Source of the DNA: Anthoceros angustus
Lineage: Eukaryota; Streptophyta; Anthocerotopsida; Anthocerotales; Anthocerotaceae
Assembly: GCA_010909165.1 (NCBI GenBank)
Contig: MU008226.1
Span: forward strand, 1-64,000
Direction of reading: 5' to 3'
Length of the DNA: 64,000 nucleotides
Part shown: piece by piece, positions 55,313 to 64,000 of the stretch
How positions within the stretch are numbered: the stretch's first letter is position 1
Layout of the letters: the number at the start of each line of letters is the position of its first letter
Program-made: the position numbers and the translations under genes
The notes under the pieces: generated by a model
What the model was told of the DNA's origin: nothing
The model's input: the letters and a program-made list of their open reading frames with translations, nothing else
Databases searched by the model: none

Positions 55313-57989
55313 AGTCTAAGGATCCGACCATCGTCATAAGGGCCTCCCTGTCATCATCATGTGGCCCGCATCCTCCTCTTCACAATATTTTTTGCAATGA
55401 GCTTACACTCCAAACTACCACCATGCTTCATGAGCTTGGGTTTCCTTGTTGAAACCCTTTCGGCATCGGCTTCTTCGCAACCTCATCCTTGCAGCTTGGC
55501 CCTTAGCAATCCCATAAGGAGAACAAACACCAAGATGCAAGAAAGAAAAAAGAAGATAAGAGGAGAAGAAGAAGACATGGGAGATTGCCCTTTGCCATGC
55601 TTTTTAAGAACTCACTATCTACAACAAATAGAAAAGAAGAGATCATCATAGATTCTACAATAGCTCAGCTAGAAGGCAAGAGAATTCACCCAAGCACTAA
55701 GGAAACTAAGGACGCCCCCCACCCCTCTAAGAAGAAATTCACTCTCAAAACCCAGCCAAGGCACACCAAGACCCGAGAAATTGGTAGCACAAGAAAGAGA
55801 ACACCAAGAGATGGCGGCCTCACTCCTAAGATGGCACACACACAAGCAGAGGGCGCATACACAAGCTCTAGCTCACTCCCCCCTGTACTTTAAGACAACG
55901 CTCCAGTCTTCTCATGTGACAATTATAGCAACAGAGCTTGCCCAAATTGAATCCTAAATTGCAGCCATGAAATTAAATGGTTATTGCAAGCATGCAGCCA
56001 TATCCCATCCATTATTCCACACAGCCAGCCATAACTTCTAATTTCTATCGAGCCATCATCAATGCATGAATCTAAGGCTTCTCCTCATCCATCTTGCACA
56101 AATTCAAGACCTTAGCTGGTTTGCACCAAGAAGGCTCTTAAGTCATTAATCCTTCAGCTCAGCAAGAAGAACATTCCACCATCTCCTTGGCCCTAGGCGC
56201 CCATAGAGACCATCTTGCCCAGCAAAACCCAAGGAAAAAGCTCAATCCTCAGCCTCCAAAACCCATGCGCGGGCTGCCTCGACCCCTACTAAGCACTCTC
56301 CCAATCAGCTCGACCCTCTAGCACTCTCCCAATGAACTCCCGTGTGTCTTCTCAAATATGAGCTTATATTCCTCACACAAAAAGCACCCCATTTGGCTGA
56401 TCCGTCCTTAGCACGCTTAATTCTTGAGTTTTACACTCCAATATCCAACACACCAAGTTCCCTTGTGCATGCCTGCTAAATAAATTTTACTCATTCCCTA
56501 TTGAACTCCTCACCAAGCTCCTTACCAACATTTCTCCTTAGCGAACTCCTCCACCAACTCTCGTATTAGCCTCGTTGCTGCCCAACTCTTTCGCCACCAC
56601 AACGGCATCCCTTCACATCTACTTGCAGCCCTACTACAAATTCCGCCTTCATGATGCACACCCTGTTGCGATTCCTTCACCATGTTGCAGCCCACCTGCT
56701 GCCTTCTTGTGGCTGTGTTACACCTCCATCTTGCAGCCCAGCTGCAAATTTAGCTTGCCATGAGCGCTCTACCACGACCTCCTAGTTTGCTTTGCGGTCC
56801 TATCATGCCATCCTCACACGCGTTACTCTACAAGCACTTCCACATGCTTCGGCACCACCATGGCCTCCTCTTGCAAATGATTAGCATTCGGTGCACCATA
56901 ACTTCAGCTTTCTTCCCTGTCTTCTTTATCCTTTGCCTTGTGGCCTTCATCCTCCTGCAACATGTGCTAGGCACTCTCCAATTCCCCTTCCTTCACCCCC
57001 AAACTACGGCGGGTCTCTCTTAAAACATCTTGGACACTCCCTCCTTGCTTGGCATGGCCCCTTGGTGTCCATACCATAGTAGGTATGGTACCTACCCTCA
57101 TAGGTGCAGCACCACCATGGTAGGTATCGTACTACCATGGTAGGTTCCACCAACCACTTCTTTGCCCTCACATCTTATGTTCCTGGAGCCTCTCCTTGGG
57201 ACTCCTTGCGTGTTGCCTCTTGCTTTGGTGCAAGTTGACATAACATTCCTCAATCAACTCTAAATTCAATAAGCCCAAATCTCTACCATACACCCAATCT
57301 AGCTGAATATTCTCCTCCGCTGTCCAAGGCCTAAAATCTGCAAGGTCCTTTAAGGTAATTGCCCTGCAAAGCATGTGAATTGTGGCATATCTAGCTTCCA
57401 TCCTTGGTGTGGAGTTCCAACCTTAGGCTTGACCTTTGCACCCTGCTCCTTTGTGGGTGGCTTGGTCTTCGGCCGCCTCCTTTCCTTCACTTTGGAAGGC
57501 CTTTTCATGGCTTTCTTGTTGAGCTCTTGCACAAAGTTGAGAAAAAGGGTCACTTCTCCTGCAACTCTTACTACTTGCATTCCTACTGTTGTTGACCTTC
57601 CTCCCTTACGGTTTTCACACACAATCCACCTTGACCTCGCCCTTGCTCACAATTCTCCTTGCTCCTTCAACCTTGCCTTCCTAAGCACCAACTCCACCTG
57701 CTGTATAATAACTAACCACCTAAATAACTACTAAGAAAACTTACTTAGTGCCCTAGGTATAAAATAATGTTTAACTAAAGGTGCCCTAGTGAATAGTGCC
57801 ATAAACCTACTATATTTTATCACTCCCACTCACTATGAATTGAGGGTGATTAAGTAGAGTGCTTTTACGGCTTCAAAATGAGCCAAATAGGCATAAAATT
57901 GAAAACTAGTTTTAAGGTAAAACTAACTTGAAAGCATAAGGCAAATAAGGTAAATAATCTAAACCCAATTGGGGTTTAGATCTGGACCT
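55313..57989. other. Low-information region, retroelement debris suspected
   Basis: Short frames on both strands, none with a known motif. The minus frames 57350-57622 (Lys/Pro-rich) and 57168-57401 (LKDLADFRPWTAEENIQLDW) are the most protein-like. Imperfect palindromes of TACCATAGTAGGTATGGTA type and repeated TACCATGGTAGG lie at 57068-57150. Confidence 0.3.
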
Positions 57990-59180
57990 TTTGTCTATAA
58001 GGAATGTTCTTCATCTCCTCCTCCTTGTGATTGCTTGCAGGACATTGGTCTTTGCTAAGCCTTATCTAAAGAGGCGTTGCAATTGGCCTGCAATCAGTCA
58101 TTCCAAAACGATCCAAGAGTTCCTCAATGTACTTGAGTTGTCCAAGCTTGATTGTTCTCCTCACCTGTCTCTAACCACTTGAATGCCAAGGCAATAGTTG
58201 AGCTCCCCAAGTCCTTCATTTCAAATTGTCTTGACAACATCTCCTTTACCTCATTGATGGCATCTATAGATGCTCAACAAAATGAGGTCATCCACGTATA
58301 TGGCTAGAATAACCATAGATTGGAGAACTTTGGATATGTAGATGCTCTCATCGGCATTGTTGAAATCCTTGCTCCTTTAAGAAGGCATTGATCTTCTCAT
58401 ACCAAGCTCTAGACCCTTGCTTCAATCCATAGAGAGCTTTCTTCAATTTGCACACCAAACTCTCATTGCCTTTTTCGATATACCCTTCAGGTTGCTCCAT
58501 ATAAATGTCCTCCTCCAAATCTCCATTGAGAAATGCAGTTTTACATCCATTTGATGAATCTCCAAATCATCAATTGCTCCACAAGTAAAGTCCTTATTGA
58601 CACAAATTTGGCCACTGGAGCAAAGGTCTCATTGTAATCGATGCCTTGTTCTTGGCTATATCCCTTCACCACCAATCTTGCCTTATATCTCTCAATCTGA
58701 CCATTAGAATCTCTCTTGATTCTAAACACCCATTTGCTCCCAATAGCATTCCTTCCCAGCAAGGAGGTTAATACCCAAGTGTCATTCTTCTTCAACGACT
58801 TCATCTCATCATCCATAGCTTCTTTCCATTGCTTTGCATCCTTCCCTTGTAGTGCTTCAGCTATCGTTCTTGGTTCCCTCCCATATTCCATAGCAATGGA
58901 TGCAAACTCTGGTCCTTCTCTCCAATCTCTTGGTGGACGACGCTCCCTTGTTGGATATCTCCTCGGAGGAAGAATTTCTTCTCTCAAGGGTTCTTCCTCA
59001 TTGTTTCTCTAGGGATCATTTCATTCCCATCAATCGAATGACGTCTTTTCCAATTGGTTCTTGAGGTATCACAACCTCATGAGCATCAACAATAGGAAAT
59101 TTCTGCTATCTATAGTCTCCGCCTCATCAAAACCACATCTCTACTTATGATGATGCGCCTAGATGCCTTATCATACAATC
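57990..59180 (-). mobile_element. Ty1/copia remnant A (end of integrase region and reverse transcriptase)
   Basis: Sense is minus, from 59180 down. YDKASRRIIISRDVVF-like sequence (copia integrase C-terminus) comes first, then the RT N-terminal blocks EALQGKDAKQWKEAMDDEMK, NDTWVL, IGSKWVFRIKRDSNGQIERY, KARLVVKGYSQEQGIDYNET and FAPVAKFVSIRTLL (58541-58987). Further down are LVCKLKKALYGLKQGSRAWY and, degraded, the region of the YVDD box. Stops and frame changes appear below 58540. The N-terminal RT stretch is open over 148 codons, so decay is recent or uneven. Confidence 0.9.
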
Positions 59181-59199
59181 CACAGTGAGCTCAAAGATT

Positions 59200-60123
59200 G
59201 AAAGTCTCGAGCCGAGGAGTACCCAAACGAATGGTGAAGGCGAGGGTTGGGAAGAGTCCGGGTCAAAGTAGTAGCAATGAGGAGCTGAAGTTGTTGGCTT
59301 AGTCTTTGGGTCAAGCGAGGAGCTCCCGCCTTTCTCGCTGGAGAGTGTCGGGAAGCCGAGATAAGTTTCTCTATCCACCAGCCCAATACCTTGAGTGCTT
59401 GTGGCGGTGCTTTGGGAAGTCCTTGGTCAACAGGGTGATATTGTCGCTTGTGTTGATGTAACAAAGTGAGACTTGCTTGTTGGCCACCACTTGTCGAATA
59501 AAGTGATGTTGGATCTCCACATGCTTAGTCCTTGCGTGCAACACTGGGTTATGAGTCATAGCTATCGCGGATTGGTTGTCGCAGTGCAGCTAGGTTGCCT
59601 GATCTTGTTTCTCGTCGATGTCGTCGGCGAACCGAATCCACAATATCCCTTGGGCGATAGAGTTGTGCGCACTCGGCCTCGGTAGATGAGGTGTGATAGT
59701 CTGCATCTTCTTGCAGCCCACGAGACCGCATACGTTGATAATAATGCGAGAGCGTTGACCTCCTGAGTCGGGGTCACTAACTGCATTTGAGAAGGAGATT
59801 AGAGTGAGTTTGGATGAGTGATCACCTATGTAGAGAAGTCCGTATGATTTCGTCCTTTTTAAGTAACGAAGTATTCTCTTGACGCAGGTCCAGTGCACTT
59901 TGCCGAGATTGGAGAGGTATCTCGATGCTATATTCACGGCTTGTGCAACATCTGGTCTCGTCCAGATTGATAAATAGAGCAGGCTTCCAACCGCCTCGCT
60001 GTAGGGGATGCTTCTCATCTCCTGTATTTCTTCTGCAGTACTGGGGTAGTCTGCTGCTGATACTTTCTCTCCGGAGGCAATTGGTGTAGACACTGGCTTA
60101 GCGTCCTTCAGGTTGAATCTTTC
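59200..60123 (-). mobile_element. Ty1/copia remnant B (RT end and RNase H)
   Basis: The minus strand reads DAKPVSTPIASGEK, YSEAVGSLLYLSIWTRPDVA, QAVNIASRYLSNLGKVHW and VKRILRYLKRTKSYGLLYIG, the conserved end of copia RT. A degraded RNase H follows, ending LHARTKHVEIQHHFIRQVV and INTSDNITLLTKDF (59371-59559). Its 3' end abuts remnant A near 59190, so one probably inserted into or recombined with the other. Confidence 0.9.
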
Positions 60124-60179
60124 CGATCGCCACGTAATGCTCTTGATGGATAAAAGGTGTGCTCTTCCTTCTTAAATTC

Positions 60180-60989
60180 AAACTGCTTCTAGTCCATAGC
60201 GCAGAGGTCCCATGTCGACGACGCCGTACTCCATTGATAGCGGTGTCCTTGACATCTTGTATAACTTAAAGGTTCTTGCCAATATAAAATTGTCGTCACG
60301 TACAAGGTGACTATTACCGTCTTTGTCTTCAAGATGTAAACGGTATCGGAGATGAGAGGATGAAGCCACATTTCTGTATCTAGATGTCCACAATCTCATT
60401 CCATACTTGTGCAGTTGTTTCAATCAGAATGGATTTAAGTAGCTTGATTTTGTCACTCCTTCACAAACCACAGTGGTCAAGCATGTAAATGTCTTTGTGT
60501 AGAGTCCCATACAAAATCGCATTGACACGTGTATGTGCAGGTGATGATGGGCTAAGGCTAAGAACATGATAATCCTTGAAGGGGTTAATATACCCTAAGG
60601 GGTTTTCATCCAAATATGGTCGGAAGGGGGTTTGGGAAGGGTCCCATGCAGTTCCTTTGGGCAACATCGCTCCAAAAAAGCCTGAAAATAAGGGTGGATA
60701 ATGGATGGAATCGACGTCCGGGCAAGGCTCCATCACACAAAGGGTGAGGGGTGATGGATCATGTGGCGACCATGATGGTGAAAGGAGAGGGAGAGGAGGA
60801 AGGTGTAACTCTCTCCCATTGAGATGAGGCTGGAGGATTTATATACCCTCCAGGGCTCCTAGGAAGCTCCGAAGCCCCTAGGAAGGAGCACAAGAAGCTT
60901 CCTAGTGATTAGCTAAACTAATGATATAGCGACACCTAACTTAGACTAAGTGTATTAGTCTAAGTACATTGAGCTTTAATACCCTTACA
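60180..60989 (-). repeat. Probable 3' LTR of copia element C
   Basis: On the minus strand a purine-rich tract AAGTGGGAGGT (60990-61000) is followed at 60989 by TGTAAGGGTATTAAAGC, the expected PPT-to-LTR junction. Inside, the minus strand carries TATATAAAT (60838-60846) in a GC-rich setting, a plausible LTR promoter. The far end of the LTR is not defined; 60180 is a guess. Confidence 0.5.
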
Positions 60990-60999
60990 ACCTCCCACT

Positions 61000-63900
61000 T
61001 AAAGGCCAATTTACCTTCGTGAAGAATGGACTACCTCATGCCCATCGTGTCCAGAGCTTGTGCAAATTGCTCGTAGAGTCCCTTGGTAAGAATATCTGCG
61101 GGGTTACGGTGTGAACCTTGACAAGTTGTACCCTCTTGTCGTCCAACACCTCTCGAATGAAGTGATACTTCACATCCACATGTTTAGTCTTCGCATGAAA
61201 CTTTGGATTCTTTGCCAATTGGATAGCACTCTGGCTATCACAATGCAACAGCGACTCAACCTTGATCCCCAAGTCTCCCACTAAGCAGGCAAGCCATATG
61301 GCTTCCTTGCAAGCCTCGATTCTTTTAACATACTCGGCCTGGTAGATAGCGTAATGCACGCAAAGAGATCGCCATCGCCCCTCCGTGCACATGAAGACAT
61401 AACGATGTGGACCTCCTTTTCATCATATCCTGCATAATCGGCATCAACCACATGCATCTTCACTACCAAAACATATGCACAAAGCTTTTGTACCATTCGG
61501 ATACCTCATAACTCCTTTTCGCCTCCCAATGCTTCTTGCAGGTTTGACATAAACGCTAACCACTCCTCAAAGGCAATGTCGGGGCGTGTAGCAATCATTG
61601 CATACATCAAACTCCCTACGGTGATGAGTATGGGACCTTCTCCATTTCGACTTTGTCCTCCTCGAGCTTGGGCAATCCGCTTGAAAGTTTCACATATGGA
61701 GGCAATGGAGTACCCAATGGCTTCCCTTCTCCATGTTGAAGCGTTGAAGCACCCTAATGTATTAAAATGCGAGACAAATAAAGCGGCGCTTATGTTCACG
61801 AATCGCATGCCAAGTATGGCTCGCCTCTCCCAAGTCTGTCATTTCAAAGTGAGCATTCAACTTTGACTTCAGAAATCTCATCAGTCTTGACAATTAGCAT
61901 ATCATCCACATAGAGGATCAAAATGAGCAAGCTTTGATCCTTAGCTTGCTTTTAGAGGCAATGATCCTCATCGCTCGTTTGTAGCCTTGAGAAAGCATAA
62001 ATGAGTGGAACTTGTGATACCACTCTCAGTGCTGTTTCAAACCATAAAGGCTCTTCCTCAACACGAGATTCTCTTTGCCCTTCTCAACAAAACCTTGTTC
62101 TTTGCATGTAGACGTCCTCTTGAAGGTCACCATGCAAGAATGCCGTCTTGACATCCATCATACAAGTTCCATATCATTCCAGCAGCAAGCGAACACATAT
62201 AAAGTTGTCATTTTGACTCTTGGTGAGAAAATCTCATCAAAGTCAATGCAGTTGTTGCTTGAAACCCTTAGCAACCAATCGTGCCTTGTACTTTGGTTTG
62301 CCATCAGTATGACCTTCATCTTGTACACCCATTTGCAGTAGTGCCTTCTTATCCTTAAACAGAACCAACTCCCAAGTTTGGTTCTTATGCGTAATTCATT
62401 TGCATGGCCTTCTCCCACTTCTCTTTGTTACTCATTGACATGGCCTCTTTGTAAGAAGAGGGTTCCTGTCTGTCGGCATGACATAATCCGAGATGGATCA
62501 TACAGCCGGGAGGTGTAATCTGCACGACCTCGACACGAGCACCTCTATAGGGGCTTGTTCGACTCTTGGTTCATCTCTGGTGGAGGAATGTGCTCACACA
62601 CATTACCACGGTTCAACGCCCATGATGATCATGTCCATCTTCTTGGAAGATCACCCTTCACCTCCACGGTTGGAGTAGGCTTCCTGTGCATCTTGTTCTC
62701 ATTGAAGAACACGTCGTCTGAACAACCTTTCTAGCCTCGGATCCCACAAAGCGGTATCCATCTCACGGAATCACCATAGCCAAGAAAAATACATTTCTTG
62801 GACTTAGGTGCCAACTTGTCCCGAAACTCTTTTGGAACATGGCGGTATGCCTCACCCAAACACTCGCGGATGCTTGTAGGATGGTTTCTTTCCGGACCAT
62901 AGCTCCTCGGAACTGCTCATCATAGGAGATCTTTTAAGATGAAACATATACGCCCAAAACCCATTAGGCAATCCGAGTTTGACAACAAACTCGCATCCTC
63001 TCCGAATGGTTACATTCATCCGCTCACACCATTTTGTGGAGGAGATATGTGATCAATTCTCTTTTGATTCCTTGGAATCACAGAATGTGAAAGCTTTAAA
63101 ACATACTCTCCACCATTATCAGACACTTCAATCGGTGGTGATTCTCTACAAGGGTGACAAATTTACGAAACGTGAACTTCATCCTTTCCTCAAAGGATAA
63201 ACCCACACCTTGCGTGAAATCATCTATGAAAGTGACAAAATAGGAGGCACCGCCTAATGCGATGAGCATAGGTCCACATACATCATCCGTGAACCAACTC
63301 AAGAGGTTTACTCTACTTTTACCTTTGTTCGATGTGATGATTTTATGCATTTCCCATATAAGCAGTGCTCACACATCGAGAGATCGGAAGTTAAACGAGG
63401 ATATAACGAGCGAGATAAAACCTTCATTCCCGAGACATATGTCCTAAGCAATGCCACAAGGAAACATTTGGTGCTCTTACCATCACATGATCTTTGGCGG
63501 TGTTTACACGAAGTGAGTACAAAGTGCCACACGATCCACGAGCTAACACAAGAGAACCTTTGGAGATCTTCCAAGAGTGATCCCAAACCAGGTGGTAACC
63601 AACATCATCCAAGCATCTGCGCTAATCTCTTTTATCAACTTGAACATGCCTAACGCTTGACATGAATGAAGATCCGTTGTCAAACTTGAGTTGCACATCA
63701 CCTACGCTGCGATCGGCATGCGTAGTTATTTCAAGCCTAACGCATCCTTTCCTTGTAGCATCATCGTGCTAAACCACTCTCTATGAGGAGTAACATGGAA
63801 AGATGCAGTCAATTATCCAATTGCGGAATAAATGACTATCCACGGTATTAATTGTGCAAGTAAGAAGAGATAAGGACATCTCCGTCCTCAACAAGTTTAA

Positions 63901-64000
63901 CTCTTCCAACCTTGATAGCTTCTTGTCGTCACGCTTCTTCTCTTTTCCTTGGTCCTTTTGAACTTCGCACTCTCTTTTGAAGTGACCCCTTTTGTGACAA
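61000..64000 (-). mobile_element. Ty1/copia element C, gag knuckle to RNase H, runs off window
   Basis: Read from right to left on the minus strand. CHKRGHFKRECEVQK (gag zinc knuckle) lies at the window edge, then a degraded WIIDS..SFHVTP protease region (63700-63850). SLWHCLGHMSREGMKVLS and MCEHCLYGKCIKSSH (integrase HHCC) lie at 63308-63600. DVCGPM and GGASYFVTFIDDFT (integrase core) lie at 63230-63300. RT pieces around 61850-62430 include KWVYKMK and FDEIFSPRVKMTTL. GSLMYAMIATRPDIAF is at 61600. The RNase H end (LLHCDSQSAIQLAKNPKFHA, KTKHVDVKYHFIREVL) is at 61100-61290. Many frameshifts; dead. The 5' LTR would lie beyond the window. Confidence 0.9.

Overview
This window looks like a nuclear scaffold from a land plant or close streptophyte relative. 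Three host genes support that: a nuclear-encoded photosystem I subunit IV (PsaE) with a transit peptide, a LATERAL ORGAN BOUNDARIES domain (LBD) transcription factor, and a plant-type LAMMER (AFC) kinase. All have short GT-AG introns of about 85 to 410 bp. Compact introns, GC-rich coding exons and heavy retrotransposon load make an early-diverging lineage (bryophyte or lycophyte grade) plausible, but that is inference. A run of N at 40151-40271 and several apparent 1-nt frameshifts suggest an error-prone draft assembly.

Layout. 1-5.6 kb: two pieces of one LINE family flank the intact psaE gene, two adjacent tandem arrays (55-bp and 63-bp units) and an old SINE-like copy. 7.0-8.4 kb: an LBD gene with all hallmark blocks but two frame breaks. 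9.1-17.9 kb: a duplication of about 2.5 kb, now split by a degenerate LINE and unidentified sequence. It carries a small one-segment membrane ORF and a larger multi-pass membrane gene of unknown family. One copy appears dead, and a 76-bp block is inverted between the copies. 18.3-19.1 kb: minisatellites. 19.5-33.3 kb: a complete-length but decayed Ty3/gypsy element in minus orientation, with LTRs of about 4.3 kb around an internal region of only about 5.2 kb. 34-44 kb: remnants of further LTR elements, SINE-like copies, the N gap, a bacterial-looking dehydratase fragment and a broken gypsy integrase. 44.4-47.4 kb: the 11-exon LAMMER kinase. 48-57.9 kb: AT-rich sequence and retroelement debris, including one arm of an inverted repeat whose other arm lies at 40.4-41.2 kb. 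58-64 kb: three Ty1/copia remnants, all minus, the last running off the window end.

No operon-like functional grouping is expected or seen. The host genes are islands in retrotransposon sequence. The most unusual signals are the duplicated membrane-protein locus with its 76-bp inversion, the giant-LTR gypsy element, the dispersed SINE-like family with a CTT tail, and the IlvD/Edd-type dehydratase fragment beside the gap, which may be contamination.
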